DNA of 64,000 nucleotides. Source: Pestalotiopsis fici W106-1. Taxonomy: Eukaryota > Ascomycota > Sordariomycetes > Amphisphaeriales > Sporocadaceae. Below the pieces are notes generated by a model. The model saw only the letters and a program-made list of their open reading frames with translations, ran no database searches and had not been told where the DNA came from. This document shows, one piece after another, positions 45,772-57,303 of the stretch. The stretch's first letter is position 1. Each line of letters begins with the position of its first letter. The DNA lies in assembly GCF_000516985.1 (NCBI RefSeq), contig NW_006917102.1, positions 310,001-374,000 of the forward strand, written 5' to 3'. The position numbers and the translations under genes were made by a program.

Positions 45772-46411
45772 AGATAGATATGCATCGGCGTGTTATAGCT
45801 AAAGACTACGGAAAACCTATCTACGAGGCAAGCTCTCGTCTAGCCCTATTGACAGCGCTGGAAGGCTGCGTTGAAGGGCACCAGTCCCTGCGGAAAGCCG
45901 GCTTCCTGCATAGGGATATCTCCATTAACAATATAATGATAAACGAAGACGCCAGCAACCTATTTTGGCCTTCGTTCTTAATTGACCTTGATCTAGCAGT
46001 CCGAGAGCAGCGTGAAATGTCTTCCGGAGCCAAGGTGAAAACCGGCACTCTGGCCTTTATGGCGATCGGGGCACTTTTGGGGGAACAGCATTCGTATATG
46101 CACGATCTTGAGTCATTCTTCTGGGTCTTGTTTTGGATGTGTATCCATTATAGCGGCCCAGGACAGAGTAGGACAGTTGCGAGATTTGACAGTTGGAATT
46201 ATATGAACACGGTCGAGCTGACCAGTTTCAAGAAGGGAATTATTGACGACGAGGATGACTTTTAAAAGATTGCAGAAGAGGATTTCACACCATATTTCCA
46301 ACTATTGACGCCTTGGGTCAACCGACTGCAGAAGACGATATTCCCGAATGACCAGAGGTGGAAGAAGCCGAATCCGGAGCTCTATGCGTTTATGAAAGAT
46401 ATTCTGCATTA
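45772..46411 (+). pseudogene. FunK1-type protein kinase relic (C-terminal half)
   Basis: The sequence encodes the C-lobe of a fungal FunK1 kinase: VIAKDYGKPIYEASSR, HRDISINNIMI (catalytic HRD), FLIDLDLAVREQR in the DFG position, TGTLAFMAIGALLG and HDLESFFWVLFWMC. The N lobe is missing, because upstream sequence shows no kinase similarity. A TAA at 46263-46265 interrupts the frame, yet the same frame continues with family-like sequence (FTPYFQLLTPWVNRL, WKKPNPELY) to a TAG at 46409-46411. Truncation plus an internal stop means it is very probably not functional. FunK1 genes are often multi-copy in fungi, which would expose a copy to RIP, but the change that made this stop cannot be proven here. 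Confidence 0.8.
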
Positions 46412-46948
46412 GGCAAGGGAAGATCCGAAGGTGAATGCATATAATATATAATATACGCGCCTAGAATAGCAAGTAGAAGCGCTGATGTTGGCGACCTGTC
46501 GCAATATATCCGCTGCGGTACGACAGGAATTTACTGGCTCATCCCAGTCCAAGGCTTTATATTCTACTAATATAACTGGGATCTAGTCCTCGAATAACTG
46601 GGCTCTGCCCACAGACTTTGATATAACTCCTCTCGAAGCGTTTGATCATGTCATGTTGAATGATTTTAACGCTGGAACAAATTTTGGTTTCCCGATGCAA
46701 TTTTGAGATGTCGCGTGGTCCGCCCTGCAAAATCCATACGTCCGAAGTTTCAATCAATAAACAATTCTAATTTAGAGAATCTGGGTATCATCGTAGCCAT
46801 GTCCACCTGGGTAATATGTACAGTTCGAATAAAATCTACGCAGTGGGCCACAATTCCTAACATCTATATTGCCAGACTGGCAACCGAGCAGATCTAGTCG
46901 CCGTATATCATATAGGTAACATTGCACCCATTTCCCTGCTCCATTTGA
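46412..46948. other. Intergenic with repeat copy 2
   Basis: About 540 bp between the FunK1 relic and the kinase-vWA gene (convergent). It contains the second copy of the 50-bp repeat (46501-46550) and is AT-rich near 46437-46460. No gene is seen. Confidence 0.6.
46501..46550 (+). repeat. 50-bp dispersed repeat copy 2
   Basis: Pairs with 44038-44087 (42 of 50 identical, all differences transitions). Seven of the eight changes make this copy more AT-rich, as RIP would. Confidence 0.75.
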
Positions 46949-49672
46949 CTATCGAGCTTCGTCTATCTTTCGACGATGCGCTCCAATCATTACCAGATAC
47001 AGATTGTCGCTGTGAGATCTCGTATCTACTATGTCGCTAAGGTCGACAAAGGTTAGTACCGCCGATATGTGAATCTTGGGCGAAAAAAAGACTTACAAGT
47101 TGCGCAAGTAATTCTCGCCCGAGTTTGGTAATTCGTCATCGAGCCATTCCAATCGTTTGCGTCCCTCTGCGTCATTGCCGAATTGGATGAACTGGATGGT
47201 AACAGCTGTTCGGTTTCGCTTCCCGTCGTTCAAAGATGAAATCAAGTTTTTGATCGGATTTTCTACACCGCCGCCAGGCTCATCGGATTCTTGCCACACT
47301 CCATCCGTCAGCACGTACACGCTTGTCTGCTTCTCATTTCGCGCAATACGCTCCAGGACAGTGCCGAGCCTGTCTTCCATGTGGGTGTTTTTGGGAAGCG
47401 TTTTGTTTCGGAATCTGGCATTGATGCGATCAACAAGATGGCGTGTTTCGCTTTGAAAGCTAAATCTGCTTTTCTTTTTGACGTCATCTGGAGCTGATGT
47501 GAAAATCAATTCGACTCCATTGGGGTCGGCCTTTTTGGCCAGACTGATCATGGCCCCCGCCATGTGTATGATGTCGGATAGATGAGCCTTCATCGGTTCT
47601 GCGTCATCAATGACGAAGACTTGATCGCGGCCTTGGAGCTGATCAATAATCTCGACGACTCCTTGTGGAGGGTCGGCGCTTTGCTTCTTGTTCATCCTCC
47701 AAAGCTCGACATCATTGGCAGTCACCACGGGGAACTTGAATGTGTGCGACTCCCTCTCTCGAGGGAGGTTCTGGTCTGGTTTTGCCGTCAAGCCCTCGTC
47801 GTCGAGGGACAAAGGTTCTTCCCGTAATACACTGGTGATCTCGAGCTCTTCTTGGAGTACGCCATCGGCCTGATCCACAACTGTGTCGAAAGTCTTGATG
47901 GTAGGCGAAGATGGAGAGCCTTTGATCTCTCGCGGAGATGTATTCCCTCGCCCTGTCAGAAGGTCTCGAACCCCAGGAATTGCACCTGGTTCTGTCTGCG
48001 CATGATCCAATTGTTTTTGCGGTCTTTGTGGCAATGCGACAGAATCTCTTCGAATTCGGTCCAGCAATTGGGCGAATTTGACGGACAGCATCTTTGGGCC
48101 TAGGCGAGCGTCGTGCGGCACTAGCATATGATCTTCAATCAGAGCTACCAGCGGCTCCGAGATCCTATCAAACGCTTTCCGTCCGTCAAGCGCTTCCTGG
48201 TGGAATTCCTGTATGCATGCAAGCCTTTTTTCGCCATCGTGAAAACAAATTTCTAGTCCGCTGTTTTCAAGATTTCGAAAGGAACTTGTCTCTTCCCGTC
48301 TCTTCTTTTCGTATGCGCTCAATGACCTATGGTCCCAAAGGATACATATAAGGGCCTCGCTGAAAACAGTGCCAAGTTGCCATATGTCGGAAGTCAAAGG
48401 AGTCATCTCTGACTTGGGCTCGGTGTGATCCAGGATACGTGATGCCTCAGGCGCACCTACTCAGACGTTAGCAGTTTTGTATAGCACAGTAAGAAAGGCA
48501 TATGTACTGCGTGTCCTGCTGCCATCGTTGTCTTGATGGTTGAATCCGTTCTGAGTGTTCTGAAGAGAGGTGCTGGTATCGAAATCCGTGAGCTTGAACT
48601 CAAACTCGTAATCGTCTGCTGAGCCATTTTTGAAGAATAAGATATTTTCAAATTTGAGGTCTCTATGGGTGCTGTAAAGCAATGAGAAATTGATCGTGAT
48701 AGTAGTGTTACGTAGGGGGAAATATTACATGCCAACCGTGGCTCTTCCGGGATGGTGAAGGTGGTTGATTGCTTCTACCAACTTGAACAACTTCGTCCAA
48801 AGATAGATGAGCTCTTGATTGTTCCTGGGTACGCGATGGGTTTTAAAGAAGTCCCAGAGGTTACCGCCGTTGGCATGTTCCAAAACAATGACGCTTTTTT
48901 CATGCTGAATGAATGATCCTAGGTACTGGACAATGACGCCCTCGCAACTTCGACCAAGTGTTTCGAAGATGTCAGCCTCCTTTGTGAAAGCCAGGCTTGC
49001 CGCAGGGTCTGTCTTGGTATTGTAGATCTTGAAGACGACCTTTTTCTAGTAAGAGATGAGCATCCTCGAGCGCAGGATCCAAAGCAGGTGTCTACTCACA
49101 TTGCTGACTTCGCAGCACTCGGGATCCAAATCAACTTCGTAGATCGTAGTCCTAGACGTGGACTCTGATTGACTGAGTCGGCGCCAACAAGTCACTGGTA
49201 GCACTCTTTCAGAGTCAAGATTCCTCTTGTGAATCACGTGTGATGTAAATCGGACCGGCCAAAATTTACACCAGTGTTGACCAAACTTCTTAAGCATGGC
49301 CTGTCTCTGTGGGTCGTGGCCGTGATACAAGCCCTCCGTAAAGCCGCTCGAATAGAAGAACTCGTCGTCGCGGTCATGTCGACGGAACCAAGTGATGAAA
49401 TGAGGGTATCCAATATAAACCAAGGTGGACCAAACCCGGAGATAGTGCTCCAGAATCAATTCGGCGGCAATGGGTATAGGTGGGGAGCCCCTGTCCAGTT
49501 CACGGGAGACTGTTATCTCTGTCCAGTATCTGGTGAGTGTGTCTTTTGAGGCGTACTCCGAGGACTTTTGGTCGATGTCGGTTCCTTTCTTCCAGTTCTT
49601 TTCGACGTACTCGGAGAAATGGTCATTCCAATGGCTTCGGACCTCTCCGTCGTTGTCATTGTGGGGTTGCAT
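46949..49672 (-). CDS. Protein kinase-vWA domain fusion protein
   Basis: Five exons (49672-49100, 49045-48729, 48671-48508, 48456-47097, 47036-46949) give an exact 833-residue frame. Residues 1-190 are a soluble N-terminal region. The kinase domain runs from about 190 to 470, with VVFKIYN Lys197, THRDLKFEN (HRD 299-301), a DFD at 326-328 where DFG is usual, and APE at 353-355 created by a splice. A charged linker follows, then a von Willebrand A-like domain from about 625 to the end (VFVIDDAEPM, SVYVLTDGVW, IQFIQFGND, YLRNFDIVDTR). The MIDAS DxSxS is degenerate (D-D-A-E-P). The last exon adds the conserved DIVDTR end. The combination is known in fungi, but its role is unclear. It lies tandem to a CorA-like gene. 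The start could be upstream, as the frame stays open without an ATG to about 49806. Confidence 0.85.
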
Positions 49673-50846
49673 TGCCACCGCGAAAGAGGATTGAATAGGC
49701 TCTTCCCTGGATGCTAGCCCTGGGCGACCAGTGGTGTTACTGGCAGAGAGATTCCTGCAGGTAAATACATGAGTTGGACAATAATGCGTTGTGACCAGAT
49801 GTGACTATATGTTAGTGAATGTGCAACGATGTGCGTGCGACAAAGGCCATTTATGAGACAGCAATGAAGACGAGTCATAGTGAGTATTGGGGAAAAAGCC
49901 AGGGGTGCTTGCCTCGAGTATGGTCGTACAAGGATTCGAAGGGGGCTGATGACAGACAGATCGGGCGTTCGGCTCGAAGGATTTCTTTAGTAGTTGGCCT
50001 TCTTCTGCCTTACGCATCCTGAGCGCCTGGGGCAGACATGCCAGGGGCATCTCCTCTTGACGTCAAAGTGGCTGCAATCTGCCAAGGGAAGTGCAGCTGC
50101 TCTGCTGCTCGGGGATTTAGAAGTGCTGGTGGTGGCGAATAGTTGTGCATCTGTAAAATGACGAGCGCGTTCCCGTAGTTTTGGTTATCTTACCTGCATG
50201 TAGAAGATGGGGAGAAGCTGCAAAGGTCTTCCAATGCGTCCAATCCCAAGCCTTCGAGGCGCCATTCGAGGCCCCCCTTCCACCCTTGCGCCTCAATTCT
50301 ACACATTATTTTGTGCATATAACGTAGTAACGTGATTGAATAAGCCCAATCAGCCGCAGCCGAGCCCAAGAGTAGTGAAAAGGTCCTTGCTGCCTGGACG
50401 TGTTTGCCTTACTGCGGTGCCTTTCATGGTGGGCGCACCAAATTATGGCTGAAAACGCAAGACCAGAGGCCTTCCGGTTTCTACTGCGTACACGTGGAAA
50501 CAACGGGAGAAGTAGTTCGGAAAGTAAACGAGTGTAATTCTAGCTACGGGCAACAAGAGTGATAATCTTTGGGTTCGGACCTCTCAATCTATGCGTGGCA
50601 ACGAGTAGCTGAAGTGTGGTGAACTAGAGAGGGCGGAAAGCTGCTGCAGCTGTGGGGGAAAATGGGTACTAACCTTAGCACCTAACAGAAAATCTCACTC
50701 CGCGCAAACCACAAACATAGACATTTCTATTTCTCCCATGTCGGTATATTAGTCTGGGCCAGCCCGTGTTTCTATGACTAAAGTAGGAAAAGACTCAAAT
50801 GGAATCCGATCATCCCCCACGTACCATGGTCCTGCTCAATACCGCA
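49673..50846. other. Intergenic between tandem genes
   Basis: About 1.2 kb between the CorA-like stop and the kinase-vWA start. The kinase promoter and perhaps an upstream exon should lie here. No other gene was recognised. Confidence 0.6.
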
Positions 50847-52665
50847 TCATGCCATCTTCGAAATGTCCTTCTCACCAACAGTGACAGCCTGACCCTGCGC
50901 CCGCCCTCTCAGATACCTGAGCACGAAAAACCACACTACAAAAGAGAGAAACATCATGACCAAACAGATCGCAATAAACATTTCAAAGACAGGCAACCGG
51001 AACTGCCATGCATTCTCCAGTGATTCCTGGTCCTTCCATTGAAAAACACCGCTCTGGAGAAAGCTCTGCGAAGATGTTGTTAGATACTCTACCGACCGTG
51101 ATAGACTTGGCACTGCAAGCATTGCAAGTCTTACAGCAATGAATGTGCCAGGGAGAAAGACTAGCGTGACAAGGGTGATGATGTGCATCGATGCTGTTTC
51201 TTTCTCTGTGATCCCAGCGATTTCCTCCATCCGCTTAGCTGACGCCTGAGCGCTTTGGGCATAGATCGTGCTGATCTGTACATTTCGATATTGGGACACT
51301 CCATCATACTGCGGGGTGAGGAACACACAAGTCAGCACAATATTCTTGGCGTTGAGGCCAGGGGTCATTCTTACCAAGACTTTTGCTTCTTTGACGAATT
51401 TTTCCAGGCTTTCAAGTTGCTGTTGTTTGATACACAGCGAATTCTCCAAGGATTTCAATCCCTCAATAAACGTGTCCAGGCGATACAAGTCAGGATGGTT
51501 CTCATCCTTGAACACTGATTTGCGCAGCCTTTCGCGCTGATAAAATTCACTCATCGCATGAACAACATTGGCATCCAGCTTAATGGTCAGAATTGCTTCC
51601 TGCATGGCTTCTCCGTATCGATGTAACTTTTGGTTGTCTCCGAACGAGTAGTGATCCAACCTCAGATACTTGTCCAGCTCTTCTTGAATTTCATTCTCCT
51701 TATCTGGTAAAGTCGTATTATTGGAACCCGAGAAGACACCTTTCCACCACGGGTCATTGTTCTTCGGTCGAGTCAAATCCGCATCGGTGTCGTTCAATTT
51801 GCGCTTGCTGAAACTTCTTCGGAATCCCGATGTAACACTTTGCAAGAAGCTAGACTGTCTGCGTTCTTGGCTCATGTTATTTGTGTCTGTTCGAGTCATT
51901 TGCTGCCTGATCTCGTCCTGCAATTTTTCGAATCGAAGGCCAAAGTCAAGTTGACCATTGCTGGCTTTGTCGACTGCTTCACGAGCTTCGTGGTCCAGCT
52001 CGTTGATATACAATTGCCAATTTTCATCCACTGTCTCCAAGATTGAAAGATGAATCGCAAGAGTAGCAACGAAGGCACTTGCAGGCGTATTGGATCCAGA
52101 AATCGATCCAGAGTGCAATTGGTCTTCAAACACATCGCAGATTTGCTCTCTCGTGCTGCTATTACCTTTTACCGTAACCCATACCGTTCGCCCGGTTTGT
52201 ACATCAAAGGAGTGATATACAGCCAGTGGCCGTATAATGAAACTCCAGGGTGGCCGAGACTCGGATTTCTCGACAACACGCAAGAGAAATGACATTTGAA
52301 ATCCGGATCCTGATCGGCCAACGGACCTAATCCGCATCTGATTTGAGGGCGGTAAAGCCAGGCTGTCATCTCCCTCGAAAAAGGCTAGACAGACATCTTT
52401 TGGTTCCAGCATTACGCCAAATGAGCAGACTGCTGGGATGAAGGCTGTGGGAATTTGATGATGGGAGCTGAGATACGTGAACATTGCATGCGAACAACTC
52501 AACGGCTTTCGTGAGTTTGGTGCCTCGATTGCACTCGGGATTGATTAGTCCCCATGTAATCCCAGATGGCATATGTGTCTTACATGTATCTGAGTGATGG
52601 ATCTTCCGTGCCCTTCTGGAAGAGTGTTTCAAGCTCAGCCTGAGTGCTGGCTTCAGAGTCTGGCA
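50847..52665 (-). CDS. Fungal CorA-like two-TM protein (5' end unresolved)
   Basis: Exons 52665-52584, 52533-51375, 51308-51135 and 51065-50847 join in frame; at least one further exon upstream of 52665 is needed for the start. The protein has an N-terminal region typical of fungal CorA-like proteins (AIEAPNSRKPLSCSHAMF, HHQIPTAFIPAVCSFG), a long helical middle (ELDHEAREAVDKASNG, LSEFYQRERL-type coiled region) and two C-terminal membrane segments (HIITLVTLVFLPGTFIASFL and MFIAICLVMMFLSFVVWF). True CorA channels have GMN after the first TM; here the equivalent is SGVFQW, so it may not conduct magnesium. Each splice site has GT-AG ends. It precedes the kinase-vWA gene on the same strand. Confidence 0.78.
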
Positions 52666-54095
52666 CTATAACCAATCAATCTCTCAGCTGGGCATTCTCT
52701 ATTGATGATCGAATTCGTAAGGATGACTTACATCATTCCGTGCAACACAAGGTCCTGCCGCATGTGGCCCGCCACTGCCACTCATTCATCCCACCAGACA
52801 TCCTTTCCACAAATCTCGTTCAATAATTGCAGTCTTCCTCCTAAAAGATTCGTTACAAGACGACTGGGCCACGTTCTCCATTTATCTCAGTGTTGCAGCC
52901 CAGTGATCGCAAGCAATTCAGCCTTTTAGTGCGCGATCAAGTCAGCCAATCTTACGTCGTATACTTAACACCGTCATAGATGTGTTACAGGGGGGGTCTT
53001 TACCGAGTTCAGCTTTCGCGAAAGGTAGAACACGTATTTATCGCCAGATACCTATTGACGCCTGATTAGAAATTGTTGCACAAATTCGTCGCATCGTGTC
53101 TCTCATAGCGTTAGACGTACAGTTACGGACACGCTACCAAACTTCAGGCGTAGATAATTCTCAAGCTTGTCTTTTCGGAGCCTGTACATCGAGACAGAGT
53201 TGTACACCTCCCCCATTGTGTCTCTACCAGGATGTGAAATAAAGGTGTCTGATGTCCAATTTCGATATAGTCGATGTCTTAGTAGATGCGACACTATACG
53301 TGATCTGTTGCTTTTCGAAATGCGCCTAGAGATGGGGCGATGAACTTTGCATGCCCGGCTGGGTTGCCAACCAGCGGTCGGGCACTTAAATGCTGCCGCG
53401 GCATCATGGCTGGGGGCACCTCCAAAACCCTGTAGAATTGAGGCTCAAAATCTCAAACATGGTTTGTTATCTGGCGGAGTCTGAGTGAGTATGTCTGAGT
53501 ATCTGCTGGGATGGTGGGCGGCAATCAAGCCGTGATCGAAGAGCATGGCCAGTCTGAGGGCCGCGCCGTCCCAGGTCATCGGCACCTCATTTCTGTGTCA
53601 GCCAATCAGAATTACAGCACAAACGCCAATCGGCTTTCTTAATGCGACCCAATCTGAGAGCCGGCGATGATTAGCTGGCCCGGTCCGCACTGACGGCATG
53701 AATGCTACGTCCAAGTATGGAATCTCCGTTGTTTGGGAAAACATTGCCCGAAGTTGTGTTACATGCAACAGGCGCGATATGCCTTGTAGGGCAAACCCGC
53801 CTCCACCGGCTCATAGAAATCGCCGATCATGTATCCAAACATATGACCTTTCTCTGACCGAGGTAGTATAAAACTGTATTCACAGCCCGGATCTGCCCTT
53901 TATGGGCGGAATCAAGATGAGAGAAATATTCGGTGTCGATATTCGGGCACAGCCGTACGCATCTCGAACTTTACCTTCTACCTACCGATTTCAACTGAGT
54001 ATGCCTGGCATGGATACCGGCAAGAAAACGAGTAGAACAACAAGATACCGACATATTGGTGGTACAATCTAGTGAATGTTGTTTGCTAGATGCCA
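52666..54095. other. Intergenic, about 1.4 kb
   Basis: The left part (52666 to about 52810) probably holds the first exon and promoter of the CorA-like gene, but phase could not be matched to a unique start. The rest, to 54095, shows no gene or repeat. Confidence 0.5.
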
Positions 54096-54620
54096 TCAGT
54101 CTTTGTTGAACTGCCGACTAATTATACCGCGGCCGATTCGCGCTTCTAGAACTCTTCCACCAATGCAAGCAGCCTTGGTACATATCTCTGAGCCAATTCC
54201 AGCGCCGTCTCCTCTTGACGCAATATTCAAAGTCTTGCTACCAGTGCGTGCGTTTCGGTGAGGCAGCTCTTCGGCCAAGCTCTCTCTGCTTTTCGACAGG
54301 GCTATATTGAGACCAGATTCCCAGTCGAAGCCGCTCGCATAGCCACGGTCATTGTGACCCCATTTCTGAGCCTCCGTATCGGCGCCTTTGTCAAGGAGGA
54401 AGCGCAGCACTGCCAGATTGCGACCGTCCGGTCTACCCTCAATTTCGTCCGCAAAGTCTGTGCCGGGTCCGGAATGGTCGACCGCTGAGCGGACCAAAGG
54501 GATTGCGTTGACTGGATTGCGTCCAGCCTCGAGCAAGAGTTCGATTGTTATCATTTCCTTGATCCCACGAAAGCACGTGAGCGTACCCTCTAGACCACAC
54601 TTCGCATTTTCTCTCCCCAT
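54096..54620 (-). pseudogene. Ankyrin-repeat relic
   Basis: The frame encodes recognisable ankyrin pieces (ITIELLLEAGRNPVN, NLAVLRFLLDKGADTEAQ, GLNIALSKSRESLAEEL), but the consensus then fades to unrelated sequence near ARTGSKTLNIASRGDG. There is no full repeat array and no flanking domain. It looks like the decayed end of a larger ankyrin protein, common in fungal non-self-recognition and signalling proteins. Whether a short peptide is made is doubtful. Confidence 0.55.
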
Positions 54621-55829
54621 ACAATGGATTTTTTTTTTTAATTATCAATGCGAGAATACCACGTTTCTAAATTTAATTAAAGCAGATCGATGCTTACGCA
54701 ACTCTATGGAGCGTGTTCAAAAGTATTATATAGCGCTCGAATACTCATATTACCCCATGGAATGCGCAGCGTTAAGGACGGAAAGCTACCTCACCACTAG
54801 CGCGGTAAAAAGAGCTATAGGTTAATATATTCCAGGCTATCAAGAAAAACGGTCCATTTTCGCCAGGTAGATATGTCCTATGACTGCCCGCCTAATGATA
54901 AGGATCGGCGACGATTTGATGACTACACAAGTCTTTGATTTTTCCGGTCACTTTTGCGTGTTTCCTTGCGTGTTCAAGTCGGTGGTTGTAGCATTGGACA
55001 GAAGTGTAGAAATGAGTGTGGTTGTGGCGGGAGCTGCTGAAGCTATAATAGCTCGATTGGAAATAGTCTTGGTCGTTCCCCACCGCTGCGGGGGTCTGTG
55101 GTGGCTCACAAGTCTTCTGTAGTATATTATTACTTTTACTACAGATAGGTATCTTGTGAAATGGAGATTTCTTGTGAGCCACACAGTTCTTGTGGAATGA
55201 CCCACTATGACGCCCACTGTAAGCCCCTTGTAGCGTCACTGTAACCATCCACTAAGTCAAGTTGGCAAAAAGTCAAAATTATAGTTTTTTCTTTCCTTTT
55301 TTCTTAATAACAACTCAAGTTGAACGTTCGACCTATATAATGATTACGGAATTGCAATCTTTCAGTTATACTACGACGGATTTACGGATTTGCAAGGAAC
55401 GAAAACAGGACGATTTAAATTGGTATTTGTATCGCAGTGGTAGCTTATAATGGGCTTCCAGGAGAGCCACAAGAATTGTGTTTTATACAAGAAATCTTCA
55501 TTTCACAAGATATCTTTGCTGTACAAGGCTTGTAGCGCTTGTATGAGCATTACAACTCTTGCTAAGCCCCACAATCTCCCACTATTAGGCATTAAGTCGT
55601 TTCACTTGGCTCTCTGAACTATTCGATGGGATGAACTTTTCGGTTAATCGGCATAAATACATCCCAATGTATTTGATGGGCCATCAACATGTGTCATGTA
55701 TTATTTTCCCATTACAATCTTTTGGACTGGGCTTTGGTTTATTCATTGTTATATTACTCAATCAGCCGTGCTCAAATTCAGTCTATCCCCCATATCCTAG
55801 ACAAGTCCCAAAATGGCATTAGAGTAACC
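54621..55829. other. AT-rich intergenic with an inverted-repeat element
   Basis: An AT-rich stretch follows the ankyrin relic and includes the inverted repeat element at 55101-55515. Open frames here are short and overlap the repeat arms. No gene is supported. Confidence 0.6.
55101..55515. repeat. MITE-like inverted-repeat element
   Basis: Arms 55147-55195 and 55467-55515, each 49 bp, are inverted copies with 41 matching bases by eye. Just outside and overlapping the left arm there is a perfect 12-bp dyad, GTGGCTCACAAG at 55101-55112 and CTTGTGAGCCAC at 55171-55182. The spacer between the long arms is about 270 bp and has no transposase frame. Target-site duplications were not recognised. 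Confidence 0.65.
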
Positions 55830-57303
55830 TCAAGATTTCCAGACCTTTGCAACATATTCCTCGACGTCTGCCAACAACTCGTCTGGTCTTTCCATGGACT
55901 ATGAGAATGTTAGTGTCGAATACCATGATAACTGAAAAGGTGGAACAACATACCGCGAAATGGCCTCCATGCTGGTGCTCATTAAAAGTCACGAGATTGA
56001 CGCTCTTTTCAGCCCAGCTTCTCGGGACGGGCACGACCTCTTGCGGAAACAGGGAGTATCCGCAGGGTTTGGCGACGTATGGAAGGCGAAGTACTGCCTT
56101 GTCCGCCACCTAGAGCCAAAACATCAGTAACTTGCACGTAGCTGGAGGTGAGGGATGAGCACATACCACACTATATCTCGCAATACCTGGAACGTCTTTC
56201 GGGTCTCCCATCTGTGGTTTGTTGTGTTAGTTATCAAGCTCAATAGAGAAAAGAAAAGGGAAGATGGACGGATAACTTACCCCACGGTTGTGATACAGAG
56301 CACGCGGATACGTGTCAGTCAGCCAGTAGAGCATGACGCTCTCGAGGATCTTGTCCAGCGGGGGATCTTGGTCCGAAAACTCGAGGAATTTCTCCCCAAT
56401 CCTAATTTCCACGGTCAGACTTTGATCATATTTTTGAATTTGGGAGATATTTGAACAAACTCACCATGCCAGCAGCGCGAGCGGGCTCGCGCTCAAAGCT
56501 AGACCCATTGTTGCGCCGCGCGTCCCCTGCTGCATCGCAAAGGCCAAACCGGTATCAATCGCCTCGGAGGCTCGCTGAAACGCGTGGTCCTCGGCCGCAT
56601 CGCGCGTGTCGATATCGACACCGGGCGGCGGCAGGCCCATTTGGTTGACGTGCATCCCCCGACATTCCGGGAAACTCAGCGCCATGATGCGGGCGACAAA
56701 GCTGCCCAAGTCGCCACCCTGCGCAAGATACCCCGAGGCGCCAAAGCCCAGACCGAGCATCAACTTGTGCATGGTCTTGGCGACCTGCACGACTCCGTAG
56801 TCTGAATCGACTGGCGGACCGCCCGAGAAGCCATAGCCTGGCAGCGAGGGCACAATGATGTGGTACGGCAGCGTCTCTGAGGTATACTTGGCGCGGAGCA
56901 GGTCGAGCATGTCCAGAAACTCGTAGACGGACGCCGGCCAGCCGTGCATGAACACAATGGGGACGGCATCTGCCCGTGCGGAGAAGAGCGCCAGGAAGTG
57001 CACGTCGGTTGTGTAACCCGTTTCATCATCGCGGACTGGGGCCCGGAAGCTTGGGAAGGAGTTGATTCGGGCCTCGGAACGGCGCCAGTCAAAGTCGTGC
57101 AGCCAGGCGTGCTTGGCCGCCGCGAGCCAGTCGCGAGTCATGCCATAGCGGCGTCCGGCGTTGGTGTTTTCAAAAGTGGTCGGGCCAATTGGGGAGAGCT
57201 CGAGCAAGGCGCGAAAGTGCTGCAGCGTGGCCTCGTCGACGTGGACTTGGAAGGGTTTGACGTCGAGGGTCGAGCCAGACGGGATCTGAGCAAAGTCGGC
57301 CAT
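55830..57303 (-). CDS. Epoxide hydrolase, microsomal (EHN-domain) type
   Basis: Five exons (57303-56465, 56401-56281, 56211-56167, 56109-55954, 55898-55830) give an exact 409-residue frame. The N-terminal EHN domain (KPFQVHVDEATLQHFRALLEL, PIGPTTF) is followed by the alpha/beta-hydrolase core with the oxyanion motif HGWP at 120-123 and the nucleophile in GGDLG (Asp near 198; usual form GGDWG). A tyrosine-bearing lid (GEKFLEFSDQD) and the catalytic His in HGGHFA near 385 complete it. Members open epoxides to diols, including polyketide or xenobiotic epoxides. No membrane anchor is obvious at the N terminus. The short third exon (45 nt) is well supported by both splice sites. No biosynthetic core gene is adjacent. 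Confidence 0.9.
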
